DNA of 64,000 nt from Lachnospiraceae bacterium (GTDB lineage Bacteria; Bacillota; Clostridia; Lachnospirales; Lachnospiraceae). Below the pieces are notes generated by a model. It was not told the origin of the DNA, did not search any database, and saw only the letters and a list, made by a program, of their open reading frames with translations. Positions 29,359 to 39,639 of this stretch are shown one piece after another; the first letter of the stretch is position 1; each line of letters starts with the position of its first letter. Position numbers and translations under genes: made by a program. The stretch spans positions 62,001 to 126,000 of the forward strand of contig JAQUXP010000002.1 in the NCBI GenBank assembly GCA_028692395.1, written 5' to 3'.

Positions 29359-29905
29359 ACAAAGAAATACAAAAAAAAGATCAACGGCTGATGGGCAGAC
29401 CTTCGGATATGGGATAAGATCTATTGCATATCTGGGAGTGCTGACAGCAGCCGCTGCTTTATTATCTTATATAGAAACTCTGATTCCGCTGCCCTTTGGA
29501 ATTCCGGGTATGAAGCTGGGACTTACGAATCTTGCAATTGTATTGGTATTGTATCTTTTTGGCATGAAGGAGGCACTGCTGGTTTCTGTGGTTCGGATTT
29601 TAATTGTGGGATTCCTCTTTGGCAATCTCTTTTCCATCCTGTTCTCCCTGGCAGGCGGGTTGTGCAGCCTGCTTGTTATGTGGCTGATGAAAAAGTCAAA
29701 GCTTTTTGGGATAGCTGGGGTCAGTGTGACCGGAGGTGTATCCCATAACCTGGCACAGATGGCAGTGGCATCTCTGGTGGTGGGAAACAGCAGTATCTGG
29801 TATTATTTTCCGATTCTTATGACAGCCGGAATGCTGACGGGATTTTTAATTGGCGTGTTGAGTATGGAAATGATGAAACCGCTGAAGTTTATGAAAAAGG
29901 AGTAA
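29348..29905 (+). CDS. Gx transporter family / heptaprenyl diphosphate synthase component I-like membrane protein
   Basis: IPLPFGIPGMKLGLTNLAIVLVLYLFG pattern. Confidence 0.85.
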   Translation: MSHKQRNTKKRSTADGQTFGYGIRSIAYLGVLTAAAALLSYIETLIPLPFGIPGMKLGLTNLAIVLVLYLFGMKEALLVSVVRILIVGFLFGNLFSILFSLAGGLCSLLVMWLMKKSKLFGIAGVSVTGGVSHNLAQMAVASLVVGNSSIWYYFPILMTAGMLTGFLIGVLSMEMMKPLKFMKKE

Positions 29906-29911
29906 GAAAGC

Positions 29912-30511
29912 GTGATAGGATATATTAAAGGAGTTGTGGAGGAAGTAGAGGAGGAATGTCTTGTTTTGGACAGGGACGGTATGGGATTTCGTATCTTTGT
30001 ACCGGGAAAACTGCTTTCTGATGTGCGAACAGGTGACAGCCTGAAAATCTACACCTATCTGAATGTGAAGGAGGATCTTCTGCAGCTTTTTGGATTTCTG
30101 TCCAAAGATGATCTCAGTGTTTTCAAACTTCTGTTAAGTGTCAATGGAATCGGACCCAAGGCGGCTCTTGGAATATTATCCGGTCTGACAGCAGACGAAC
30201 TGCGTTTTGCAGTTCTTGGAGATGACGTGGCTACTCTTTCCAAGGCTCCAGGTATTGGTAAGAAGACGGCTCAGAAGGTGATTCTGGAGTTAAAGGACAA
30301 GCTCTCCTTGCAGGATGCATTTGAGCAGAAGCTTTCTCATAACGCTGCAGGAGAGAAGAGCTGTGGTGGGGCCCAGGATGATGCGGTTGCAGCGCTTACC
30401 GCTCTTGGTTACAGTGCAGCTGAGGCGCTGGGTGCTGTACGAAAAGCAGAGATCACAGAAGATATGGATACTGAGATGATACTAAAAGCAGCCTTAAAGC
30501 ATATGTTCTAG
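29912..30511 (+). CDS. ruvA: Holliday junction DNA helicase RuvA
   Basis: [43 protein letters not shown]. Confidence 0.97.
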   Translation: MIGYIKGVVEEVEEECLVLDRDGMGFRIFVPGKLLSDVRTGDSLKIYTYLNVKEDLLQLFGFLSKDDLSVFKLLLSVNGIGPKAALGILSGLTADELRFAVLGDDVATLSKAPGIGKKTAQKVILELKDKLSLQDAFEQKLSHNAAGEKSCGGAQDDAVAALTALGYSAAEALGAVRKAEITEDMDTEMILKAALKHMF

Positions 30512-30524
30512 GAGTGGAGTACAG

Positions 30525-31520
30525 ATGGAACGACGGATTATAACGACGGACGTAATAGAAGATGAGAACCGTGTAGAGGGAAGCTTAAGACCACAGCTTT
30601 TAAAAGAATATATTGGTCAGGAAAAAGCAAAGGAAAATCTGAAAATATATATCGAAGCTGCAAAACAGCGGGGAGATGTGCTGGATCACGTCCTTTTTTA
30701 TGGACCTCCAGGTCTTGGAAAGACTACTCTGGCCGGAATCATAGCAAATGAGATGGGTACACACATGAAGGTGACCAGTGGACCAGCCATCGAAAAACCC
30801 GGAGACATGGCGGCGATTTTGAACAATCTTCAGGAGGGAGACATCCTTTTCGTAGATGAGATCCACCGTCTGAACAGGCAGGTGGAGGAAGTACTTTATC
30901 CTGCCATGGAGGACTTTGCCATCGATATTATGATCGGGAAGGGATCCTCTGCGAGATCAGTCAGACTGGATCTTCCAAAGTTTACGCTGGTTGGGGCAAC
31001 GACAAGAGCCGGACTCCTGACAGCACCTCTGCGGGATCGCTTTGGAGTGATCCATCATCTGGAGTTTTACACGGTCAGTGAGCTTCAGACAATTATCATG
31101 CATTCCGCCCGGATTTTGGATGTAGAGGTAGATCCAAAAGGGGCAAAGGAGATGGCAAAACGCTCCAGAGGAACTCCGAGGCTTGCCAACAGACTGCTCC
31201 GGAGAGTGCGGGATTTTGCTCAGATAAAATACGATGGTGTTATCACGGAAGAAGCTGCCGACTTCGCGTTGGATCTTCTGGACGTGGACAAGTATGGGCT
31301 GGACACCACCGATCGTCTGCTGCTGACCACTATTATTGATAAGTTTCAGGGAGGTCCGGTGGGACTGGATACCCTTGCTGCTGCTATCGGAGAAGATTCC
31401 GGAACCATAGAGGATGTCTATGAACCGTATCTGATCAAAAATGGATTTTTGAATCGAACACCCCGGGGGCGGATGGCAACAGAGCGAACTTATCATCATT
31501 TGGGCATAAAACAGGAATAA
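30525..31520 (+). CDS. ruvB: Holliday junction DNA helicase RuvB
   Basis: [45 protein letters not shown]. Confidence 0.97.
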   Translation: MERRIITTDVIEDENRVEGSLRPQLLKEYIGQEKAKENLKIYIEAAKQRGDVLDHVLFYGPPGLGKTTLAGIIANEMGTHMKVTSGPAIEKPGDMAAILNNLQEGDILFVDEIHRLNRQVEEVLYPAMEDFAIDIMIGKGSSARSVRLDLPKFTLVGATTRAGLLTAPLRDRFGVIHHLEFYTVSELQTIIMHSARILDVEVDPKGAKEMAKRSRGTPRLANRLLRRVRDFAQIKYDGVITEEAADFALDLLDVDKYGLDTTDRLLLTTIIDKFQGGPVGLDTLAAAIGEDSGTIEDVYEPYLIKNGFLNRTPRGRMATERTYHHLGIKQE

Positions 31521-31546
31521 TCATAGAGATAATCCCATAAAAAAGG

Positions 31547-31574
31547 TTGTTTTTCACAGGAATTCGATTATAAT
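31547..31574 (+). promoter_or_regulatory. promoter upstream of zapA-like gene
   Basis: TTGTTT, 16 bp, TATAAT. Confidence 0.5.
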
Positions 31575-31663
31575 AGAACTAAGGTAACTGGTCAGGTGCT
31601 GAACAGTTACGAACTAAGACATGCCAACAGGCATCGCAAATGAATACAAAAGGAGAGATCCAT

Positions 31664-32071
31664 ATGTCTGCAAAGAACATGACCAAGGTATTGATAGATG
31701 GTAAGATTATTACATTAGGCGGATACGAAAGTACAGATTATCTGCAGAAGGTTGCCTCTTACATAAATAATAAAATTGCTGAATTATCCGAGATTCCCGG
31801 ATATAAAAGGCAGGCTCCGGATACAAAGCATACGCTTCTGAGTCTGAATATTGCAGACGATTATTTTAAAGCGAAAACTCAGGCAGAGACCCTGGAGGAA
31901 GATATTGAGTCGAAGGACAAAGAAACATATGATATGAAAAATGATATGATAGCCAGTCAGATTCAGATGGATAAGCTTCAGGCAGATAACAGAAAACTGG
32001 AGATCGAAAATGAAGCCCTGAAAAAACAGGTACAGGAACTGAATCAGGAATTGGAAGAACTACTAAAATAG
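31664..32071 (+). CDS. zapA: cell division protein ZapA
   Basis: VLIDGKIITLGGYESTDYLQKVASYINNKI; coiled-coil C-terminus; RBS aggagag. Confidence 0.85.
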   Translation: MSAKNMTKVLIDGKIITLGGYESTDYLQKVASYINNKIAELSEIPGYKRQAPDTKHTLLSLNIADDYFKAKTQAETLEEDIESKDKETYDMKNDMIASQIQMDKLQADNRKLEIENEALKKQVQELNQELEELLK

Positions 32072-32081
32072 ATGGATGAGT

Positions 32082-32110
32082 GGGGAATCGCGGAAGCAAT
32101 TCCCCTTTTT
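32082..32110 (+). terminator. Rho-independent terminator
   Basis: ggggaat-cgcggaagca-attcccc followed by T5. Confidence 0.75.
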
Positions 32111-32176
32111 CTCTTTAAAAAAGAAACGTGGCAACGCTCTGGCTGATAACCAGAGAATATGAAACGGAGATAAACA

Positions 32177-34408
32177 TTGAGCAAACATATGAATACCGAT
32201 ACAATAGAATTACTTGCACCTGCAGGCTCCTATGAAGCGCTGACTGCTGCCATCCAGGCAGGAGCGGATGCGGTCTATGTGGGAGGCAGTCGTTTTGGTG
32301 CCCGCGCCTATGCGAATAACCTGGATCAGGATCAACTTTGTGAGGCTATCGATCTGGTTCACCTTCACGGAAAAAAACTGTATCTTACGGTGAACACGCT
32401 GTTAAAGGAGCCAGAACTGACAGGAGAGCTGTATGAGTATCTGAAACCATATTATGAACGGGGATTAGACGCAGTAATTGTGCAGGATTATGGAGTGTTT
32501 CGCTTTATCCGTGAGAACTTTTCAGATCTTCCGATTCACGCCAGCACGCAGATGACGATCACAGGTCCCATGGGGGCATCCCTTCTGGAGAAGGAAGGTG
32601 CTACACGGATTGTGACAGCCAGAGAGCTGTCCCTGGAGGATATCCGTGCCATACGCTCAGAGAGCAGACTGGAGATTGAAAGCTTTGTGCATGGGGCACT
32701 TTGCTATTGCTATTCTGGTCAATGTCTGTTCAGCAGTATGATTGGTGGCCGAAGCGGTAATCGGGGAAGGTGTGCACAGCCCTGCCGTCAGGCGTATGAG
32801 GTTTGGGAAAATGGAAAAACTGTAAATAATAAAAGCTGTGCCTATCCCCTTAACACAAAAGATATGTGTACGATTGAGATTCTTCCACAGATCATCCAGG
32901 CAGGCGTTACTTCTCTTAAGATTGAAGGAAGGATGAAAAAACCGGAATATACGGCAGGAGTTGTAAGCATTTACCGGAAATATCTTGATCTATACCTTCA
33001 GGGAGAGAAATCCTATCAGGTGGAGAAGAAGGATCTTCAGATCCTATATGATCTTTTTAACCGGGATGGATTTCATCAAAGCTATTATCTGACTTCCGGT
33101 GGAAGAGAGATGATGGCCCTTCAGAATAAGAAAAATGAAGAAGGAAAGAAAGACCCTGCTTCTGCCCGGCAGAGAGAAAAAACCAACGCCCAAATGCTGG
33201 AAACTTATGTGCAGGCAAAAAAGCAGGAAAAAATTAATGGATCTTTCACAATATATTCAGATTCTCCCGCTATACTGACAGTATATCTGGGCGAACACAC
33301 GGCGGCAGCTTCCTGTGATGGAGTTGTAAAAGCCAGGAACAGGCCCCTTACAAAAGAAGCAGTGGAAAAACAGCTTCGAAAGACAGGACAGACTCCCTAC
33401 CAGTTTGACCATCTGGAAATCTTTATGGGGGATGATGTTTTTCTCCCGCTCCAAAGCCTGAATGAGGTGAGAAGGCAGGCACTGCAGAATCTCACAGAGG
33501 AACTGTTACGCCCCTATCAAAGAACTGCCAAAATAAAAAAAAGTCAGACAGCTCAGAGAGAAAAGAAAGAATTGGAAAAAAGTGCGGATATTCATGTATC
33601 CATAGAAACGGAAGAACAGCTTCGTGCAGCTCTTTTGTTTCCCCAGGTGGAGGGCATATACCTAAGCTATGACCTGTATCAGAGGAAGGATCAGAAACGC
33701 TGGCTGGCTCAGATGGAAGAAGCAGTGAGAGACGTACAGGATGCAGGGAAAAAGGTCTGGATTGCCATGCCCTACGTCTGGAAAGAGAAGCAGTCCAGGG
33801 AAGAGCTTCATTTTTTTAAGCTGTGTGATTCCTGGAAAGTGGACGGCTATCTGGTCCGCAATCTGGAAAGCTTCTGTTTTCTGAAAAAGCTGGGGAAAGA
33901 ATCTCAGGCAAGACTTGACTACTGTATGTATACCTGGAACCATATGGCACAGGAGTATTGGCGTTTGGAAAATAGCGGTGGAGATACGATTCCCTATGAA
34001 TTGAATTATAAAGAGATGCTTGGGAGAGACAACGCAGACAGTGAACTGCTGGTATATGGCAGGGTTCCCATGATGGTATCTGCTCAGTGTATCAAGAAGA
34101 ATCTGGAAGATTGTACCCATTCTCATGCCAGCCTTGTGCTAAAAGACCGAATACATGCAGAATTTCCGGTTCAATGCTGCTGCAATACATGTTATAATGT
34201 AATCTACAACAGTGTTCCCCTTTCTCTTTTAAGAGACAGAGATGAGATCGGGAAACTGAAGTGTGCGGCCCTTCGTCTGGCATTTACTACAGAAAATTAC
34301 GGGGAGACCAGTCTTGTTTTAAAGGCAACAGCTGCCGGCTGGCAGGAGGAAAGGGCGGAACTGAAGTGGCCCGTCACGAGAGGTCACTTTAAGCGAAGTG
34401 TAGAATAG
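32177..34408 (+). CDS. U32 family peptidase
   Basis: ELLAPAGSYEALTAAIQAGADAVYVGG; GRSGNRGRCAQPCR; SLKIEGRMK. Confidence 0.95.
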   Translation: MSKHMNTDTIELLAPAGSYEALTAAIQAGADAVYVGGSRFGARAYANNLDQDQLCEAIDLVHLHGKKLYLTVNTLLKEPELTGELYEYLKPYYERGLDAVIVQDYGVFRFIRENFSDLPIHASTQMTITGPMGASLLEKEGATRIVTARELSLEDIRAIRSESRLEIESFVHGALCYCYSGQCLFSSMIGGRSGNRGRCAQPCRQAYEVWENGKTVNNKSCAYPLNTKDMCTIEILPQIIQAGVTSLKIEGRMKKPEYTAGVVSIYRKYLDLYLQGEKSYQVEKKDLQILYDLFNRDGFHQSYYLTSGGREMMALQNKKNEEGKKDPASARQREKTNAQMLETYVQAKKQEKINGSFTIYSDSPAILTVYLGEHTAAASCDGVVKARNRPLTKEAVEKQLRKTGQTPYQFDHLEIFMGDDVFLPLQSLNEVRRQALQNLTEELLRPYQRTAKIKKSQTAQREKKELEKSADIHVSIETEEQLRAALLFPQVEGIYLSYDLYQRKDQKRWLAQMEEAVRDVQDAGKKVWIAMPYVWKEKQSREELHFFKLCDSWKVDGYLVRNLESFCFLKKLGKESQARLDYCMYTWNHMAQEYWRLENSGGDTIPYELNYKEMLGRDNADSELLVYGRVPMMVSAQCIKKNLEDCTHSHASLVLKDRIHAEFPVQCCCNTCYNVIYNSVPLSLLRDRDEIGKLKCAALRLAFTTENYGETSLVLKATAAGWQEERAELKWPVTRGHFKRSVE

Positions 34409-34416
34409 AGGAATAT

Positions 34417-35898
34417 ATGTTAAACGTAATCGTAGAATTTTCAAAGTACTTTTTGCTGTTTTTGATGGCATTGTTTACCCTGGAATCTTTCCTGGTGCTG
34501 AACAAAAAGAATGAAGAGGCCAGAAGAAGCCTGATGCTCAAGCAGATTATTGTGATGATTATCTTCACATTTGCTGCTTACTTTATCATGTTTCTGCAAA
34601 GCCAGGATAATCAGATGATCAAGATGTATCTGTGTAATATGGGCTATATTTTGATTGTACAGGTTCTGTACCGGCTGATTTATCGGAAGGCATCTCTGGT
34701 GCTTCTGAATAATATGTGTATGCTTTTGTCCATCGGATTTATTATGCTGAGCAGACTTAACTTTGTGAAGGCATATAAACAGTTTCTGATTGTAGCAGCA
34801 TCCACCATTGTGTCATTTCTGGTTCCTGTGATTATCCGGAAGGTGAAGCTGGTACGGGACCTTACCTGGACCTATGCAGTGCTGGGTATTATCCTTTTGC
34901 TTGTAGTCTTTGTGATGGCTCAGCTAAGCGGCGGAGCAAAGCTTTCCATATCCATCGGAGGAGTGACCTTCCAGTTTTCTGAATTCGTAAAGATCACTCT
35001 GGTATTTTATATGGCAGGTATGCTGCAGGAGGATACATCCTTTCGAAGAGTGGCGATTACCAGCGTAGTAGCGGCGGTACATGTTGGCATTTTGGTACTT
35101 TCCACCGATCTTGGAACAGCTTTGGTGTACTTTGTGGCTTACGTTGTTGTGATCTATGTTGCCACCCATAAGCTGCGCTACCCTCTGGCTGGACTGACCG
35201 CCATGAGTGGTGCTTCCGTAGCTGCCTACTATCTGTTTCATCATGTCAAACAGCGGGTGGATATCTGGAAGGATCCATTTTCCGATTATGAATACAGCGG
35301 TTATCAGATTGTGCAGGCGTTGTTTGGTATCTGCGCCGGAGGATGGTTCGGCACTGGCTTATACAAAGGATCTCCCAACACGATCCCCCTTGCGGACAAA
35401 GACTTTACTTTTGCTGCCATCTGTGAGGAGTTTGGAGGAGTATTTTCCATCTGCCTGATTTTACTCTGTATGAGTACGTTTCTGTTAATTGTAAATATTG
35501 CCATGAAACTGGGCAAACCTTTTTATCGCCTGATTGCTATGGGACTGGGGGCAGAATATGCCTTTCAGGTGTTCCTTACCATCGGCGGAACAACAAAGTT
35601 TATTCCCATGACAGGTATCACACTTCCTCTGGTAAGCTATGGAGGAAGCTCTGTCATGTGTACCATATTGATGTTGTCAATTATTCAGGGACTATATGTT
35701 TTAAGAGAAGACGAGGATGAAGAACTTGAAGCGGAGCGAAGAAAAAAAGCAAAACAAAAAGCAAAACGTGCAAAACAGGCAAAACAACCGATGCGAACAG
35801 ACGTACGAAAACCAGTATCCGGACAAACAGGCCAGCAGGACACGGATGAACTCACAAGAAAAATCGAAGAGCAAACAAAAAAAAGCCTCCATTGGTAG
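34417..35898 (+). CDS. FtsW/RodA/SpoVE family SEDS protein
   Basis: Polytopic; STDLGTALVYF, GLYKGSPNTIPLADKDFTFAAICEEFG, TLPLVSYGGSSV. Confidence 0.93.
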   Translation: MLNVIVEFSKYFLLFLMALFTLESFLVLNKKNEEARRSLMLKQIIVMIIFTFAAYFIMFLQSQDNQMIKMYLCNMGYILIVQVLYRLIYRKASLVLLNNMCMLLSIGFIMLSRLNFVKAYKQFLIVAASTIVSFLVPVIIRKVKLVRDLTWTYAVLGIILLLVVFVMAQLSGGAKLSISIGGVTFQFSEFVKITLVFYMAGMLQEDTSFRRVAITSVVAAVHVGILVLSTDLGTALVYFVAYVVVIYVATHKLRYPLAGLTAMSGASVAAYYLFHHVKQRVDIWKDPFSDYEYSGYQIVQALFGICAGGWFGTGLYKGSPNTIPLADKDFTFAAICEEFGGVFSICLILLCMSTFLLIVNIAMKLGKPFYRLIAMGLGAEYAFQVFLTIGGTTKFIPMTGITLPLVSYGGSSVMCTILMLSIIQGLYVLREDEDEELEAERRKKAKQKAKRAKQAKQPMRTDVRKPVSGQTGQQDTDELTRKIEEQTKKSLHW

Positions 35899-37294
35899 AC
35901 AATATCTGATTGTATCCTATCTTTTTGTAGGAATCTTTCTGTCTCTGATTGGATATATTGTATATTTTAATGTCTACAAACGAGATGACTTTTTGAACAG
36001 CCCCTATAACAAGCGTGCAGCTTCTTATCAGGAGGAGGTAATACGTGGATCTATCTGTGCAGCGGACGGAACCGTGCTGGCAAGGACAGACGTGGACGAA
36101 GCGGGCAATGAAACCCGGGTTTATCCCTATAATCAGCTGTTCGCACATGCGGTAGGCTACAGCACAAGCGGAGGGGGTGGACTGGAATCTACGGAGAGTA
36201 TCACACTTCTGACCTCCCATGCGAATCCGCTGGAGCAGGTGCAGAACGGATTCCAGAATGAAAAGAACACGGGCGATAATCTGATAACTACCTTTAATGT
36301 CAATTTGCAGCAGGCAGCCTATGATGCTTTTGGTGACAACAAGGGCGCTGTGATTGTGATGAAACCCTCCACAGGGGAAGTGCTGGTAGATCTGAGCAAA
36401 CCGGATTTCGATCCCAATACGATCAGTGCCAACTGGGATACCCTAAGCAGTGACAATGAGAACAGTCCTCTGCTAAACCGCTCCCTGCAGGGATTGTATC
36501 CGCCGGGTTCTACTTTTAAAATCATTACCTCGCTGGCTTACCTTCGTCAGAATCTTACACTGGATGGCTTTCAGTTTAATTGTACCGGCGAGCTGGAAGG
36601 CGGCGGTTACACGATTCACTGTTACGCCAGCACAGCACACGGGGATGAGGATTATACCACAGCCTTTGCCAATTCCTGTAACAGTGCCTTTGCACAGATT
36701 GGTTTGTCGTTGGATAAGGCTTCCTTTGCCACTGTTGCAGACAGCTTGTCATTTAATAAGAAGATTGCACTGGAGCTTCCTTCCAGTGCCAGTCGCTTTG
36801 ATCTGAATGCCCAGACAGCCGATGCACTGGTGATGCAGACTGCGATCGGACAGGGTGACACCCTGATGACACCGATGCATCTTGCTATGATTGCCGGCGC
36901 TGTAGCCAATGATGGAATTGCCATGACGCCAAAGTTTATGAATTCGGTTACAAATTACACAGGTACTGTTGTAAAAGAAGAAAGTAATCAGGTTTATGGT
37001 CAGATGATGTCAGCACAGGAAGCTGCCCAGATCAAGGAGCTTATGAAAGCAGTGGTAGCATCAGGCACCGGTTCTGCTTTGAATGATCTTGGTGTTACCA
37101 TCGCAGGCAAGACAGGCTCGGCAGAATTCAGCAGCAATCCGGATAATACACATTCCTGGTTTGTGGGATTTTCAGATACGGGTTCCCCGGATGATATCGT
37201 GGTATGTGTTCTGGCAGAGAATGCAGGAGCCGGAAGCGCAACAGCGGTTCCCATCGCCCGCTCTATCTTTGCCTCCTACTTTTCAGCGGAATAG
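35846..37294 (+). CDS. penicillin-binding protein (transpeptidase, FtsI/PBP2 type)
   Basis: N-terminal TM, STFK active site in YPPGSTFKII, SCN motif, KTGSAEF; alternative upstream start 35717. Confidence 0.92.
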   Translation: MNSQEKSKSKQKKASIGRQYLIVSYLFVGIFLSLIGYIVYFNVYKRDDFLNSPYNKRAASYQEEVIRGSICAADGTVLARTDVDEAGNETRVYPYNQLFAHAVGYSTSGGGGLESTESITLLTSHANPLEQVQNGFQNEKNTGDNLITTFNVNLQQAAYDAFGDNKGAVIVMKPSTGEVLVDLSKPDFDPNTISANWDTLSSDNENSPLLNRSLQGLYPPGSTFKIITSLAYLRQNLTLDGFQFNCTGELEGGGYTIHCYASTAHGDEDYTTAFANSCNSAFAQIGLSLDKASFATVADSLSFNKKIALELPSSASRFDLNAQTADALVMQTAIGQGDTLMTPMHLAMIAGAVANDGIAMTPKFMNSVTNYTGTVVKEESNQVYGQMMSAQEAAQIKELMKAVVASGTGSALNDLGVTIAGKTGSAEFSSNPDNTHSWFVGFSDTGSPDDIVVCVLAENAGAGSATAVPIARSIFASYFSAE

Positions 37295-37382
37295 TCAGCC
37301 AGAGGTTGCGTCGGACTAAAAAAAGAGTTATACTTATTTTCGAAAGAAAAAGCGAAAATACGCTGCGCTGGGAGGATTTGCA

Positions 37383-37847
37383 ATGATCGAAGCAACGAGC
37401 TGTGGCGGGGTAGTGATTTACAAAGGGAAGATCCTGCTTCTCTATAAAAGCTATAAGAATAAGTATGACGGATGGGTTTTACCCAAGGGAACCGTGGAGT
37501 CCGGCGAAGAGTTTAAAGAGACGGCAATAAGAGAGGTACTGGAAGAGACAGGGGTTCAGGCAAACGTAATTAAGTACGTAGGAAAAAGCAGATACAGCTT
37601 TAACGTTCCGGAAGACGTGGTGGAAAAGGAAGTACACTGGTATCTGATGACAGCCGGAAGCTATTACAGCCGGCCCCAGAGAGAAGAATATTTTATAGAT
37701 TCCGGATATTACAAGTACCATGAAGCATATCATTTACTGAAGTTTTCCAATGAGCGTCAGATACTGGAGACGGCTTATGGTGAATATCTGGATTTGAAAA
37801 AGGCGAATCTGTGGAGCAGTAAAAAATATTATCTGGGAAGCAGGTAA
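37383..37847 (+). CDS. NUDIX hydrolase
   Basis: GTVESGEEFKETAIREVLEETG (NUDIX box). Confidence 0.95.
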   Translation: MIEATSCGGVVIYKGKILLLYKSYKNKYDGWVLPKGTVESGEEFKETAIREVLEETGVQANVIKYVGKSRYSFNVPEDVVEKEVHWYLMTAGSYYSRPQREEYFIDSGYYKYHEAYHLLKFSNERQILETAYGEYLDLKKANLWSSKKYYLGSR

Positions 37848-37856
37848 CAGTAGGAA

Positions 37857-37889
37857 AGAGGGATGTCACAGGTGCAGCCCTCTTTTTTC
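37857..37889 (+). terminator. Rho-independent terminator
   Basis: agaggg...ccctct followed by T tract. Confidence 0.6.
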
Positions 37890-37920
37890 AAAAAAGGAAG
37901 GAATACGGTTACGGTGTTCG

Positions 37921-38241
37921 ATGATGATTCAATGGTATAAATATCTTTATGTTGGTAATAATTTAAAAAAGAAAGAAAAGAAAATCAGGAAAAAGCTGGA
38001 ACAGAAAAAGCTTCTTCCTGGTGTACAGCTGATTACTTATGCCAGTAACCCGAAAAATCAGCTGGATCTGATACCGGCAGTATGTATCAGACAACATGCA
38101 CTCTACGATACCCTTCCGGTTATTGTGGGAATTGCCTCAGATCCGGATGAAGCAGTGGAGATGATAAGGACAATCGCAGAGGAAGTGTATGAAAAGACAG
38201 GGGACTGTCAGATACGCTTCTATCTGGAACATCAAAAGTGA
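37921..38241 (+). CDS. hypothetical protein (106 aa)
   Basis: Intact ORF in operon-like spacing; plausible composition; no family recognised. Confidence 0.6.
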   Translation: MMIQWYKYLYVGNNLKKKEKKIRKKLEQKKLLPGVQLITYASNPKNQLDLIPAVCIRQHALYDTLPVIVGIASDPDEAVEMIRTIAEEVYEKTGDCQIRFYLEHQK

Positions 38242-38254
38242 TAGGTGGAGAACG

Positions 38255-39229
38255 ATGCTACATATGATTCTGTTAATTCTGAAAATAATCGGTATCTTAC
38301 TGCTGGTTATCCTTGGAATCCTGGTATTTCTACCTTTGTGCCTTCTGTTTGTACCCTTTCGATACGATGCGAAAACGGAGGGCAAAAATACAGATTGGGA
38401 TCTGAGGGGCGGCGTAAGCTGGCTTTTCTATCTTGTGTCTGTAAAAGCCTGCTATATAGAAAAACAGTTCAGCTATGAAGTTTATCTGTTTGGTATTCCG
38501 GTATTAAAACTGCTTTCAAAATTCAAAAAAAGAACAAAGTCAAATCGTGGAGAAAAAGCAGATGAGCCTGAAAAAATTACAGCTACAAAGGAAGAAAAAC
38601 CAGAAGAAATCCCTGTTTCAAAAGAGCATAAGCCCGAAAAGGAAGACAGCGATGGGAAAGAGCTCCCACAGGAAGAAGACAGGAAGCCTTTACCAGAGGC
38701 TCCAGAGATACCGGCTGCGCCTGGGACAGACCAGAAGGGTGCTGAGAAGGATGCAGGAGCATCTGAGGAAGAATCCTCGATTTTAGAACGGATCTTGTCA
38801 GTGTTACAAAGTGTGATCCAGATTCCTTCGAAAATATGTTGTGCAATCCGAAAAGGATATGCTAAAATACAATCATGGAAAGAACTGCTGCATTCAGAGG
38901 AAGTCACTCATCTGAAAAAGACAGCTGTTCTGTATTTGAAAAAAATCTGGAATCACAGTAAACCCAGAATGGTAGAGGGCTCTATTCTCTTTGGATTTGA
39001 TGATCCGGCATTGACCGGTGAGCTATTGGGCGGAATCTCCGTATTCTACGCCCTGCTTCCACGGAGGCTTGTTATCACACCGGATTTTCAGGAACAGAGA
39101 ATAGAAGGTCAACTGCATGTGGCAGGAAGAATCTATGGAATCTGCTTTCTGACCTGGGTACTACAGATTTTATTTGATAAAAAGACGATACCTGCAGTAA
39201 AGCATTTGATGAATAAGGAGGATAAATAA
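38255..39229 (+). CDS. DUF2953 domain-containing protein
   Basis: N-terminal TM; PF2953-like pattern (FGFDDPALTGELLGGISVFYAL); charged low-complexity middle. Confidence 0.75.
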   Translation: MLHMILLILKIIGILLLVILGILVFLPLCLLFVPFRYDAKTEGKNTDWDLRGGVSWLFYLVSVKACYIEKQFSYEVYLFGIPVLKLLSKFKKRTKSNRGEKADEPEKITATKEEKPEEIPVSKEHKPEKEDSDGKELPQEEDRKPLPEAPEIPAAPGTDQKGAEKDAGASEEESSILERILSVLQSVIQIPSKICCAIRKGYAKIQSWKELLHSEEVTHLKKTAVLYLKKIWNHSKPRMVEGSILFGFDDPALTGELLGGISVFYALLPRRLVITPDFQEQRIEGQLHVAGRIYGICFLTWVLQILFDKKTIPAVKHLMNKEDK

Positions 39230-39231
39230 TC

Positions 39232-39636
39232 ATGGCAGAAAATAACAGTTTTGAAACAACCGTACAGGCATTATTTAAAGGAATGGACAGCTTTATCACG
39301 ACAAAGACAGTGGTAGGAGAGGCAATTCATATAGGGGAGAATATTATTCTTCCTCTGGTAGATGTTTCTTTTGGCGTTGGAGCCGGAGCATTTGCCGATG
39401 GTGCAAAAAATAATGGAGGAGGCGGCATGGGTGGAAAGATCACTCCAAGTGCGATTCTCGTGATTAATAAAAATGGCACAAAACTGGTAAATATTAAAAA
39501 TCAGGATGCAATTACCAAGATTCTGGATCTTGCTCCGGATCTTATTCATAAATTCACCGGTAAAGAATCCGATGATACGTATACAGAGGAAGAAGTCGAG
39601 CATATATTAAAACAAGGAAAAGAAGAGCAGGAGTAA
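39232..39636 (+). CDS. GerW/YtfJ family sporulation protein
   Basis: VGEAIHIGENIILPLVDVSFGVGAGAF...GGGGMGGKITPSAILVI. Confidence 0.92.
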   Translation: MAENNSFETTVQALFKGMDSFITTKTVVGEAIHIGENIILPLVDVSFGVGAGAFADGAKNNGGGGMGGKITPSAILVINKNGTKLVNIKNQDAITKILDLAPDLIHKFTGKESDDTYTEEEVEHILKQGKEEQE

Positions 39637-39639
39637 TGC

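Noticed and set aside
37300-37382. ttttcgaaagaaaaagcgaaaa / acgctgcgctg motif resembling the hairpin-element loop
   Set aside because: Only a few bases resemble the element loop and the conserved arms are absent; not a third copy.
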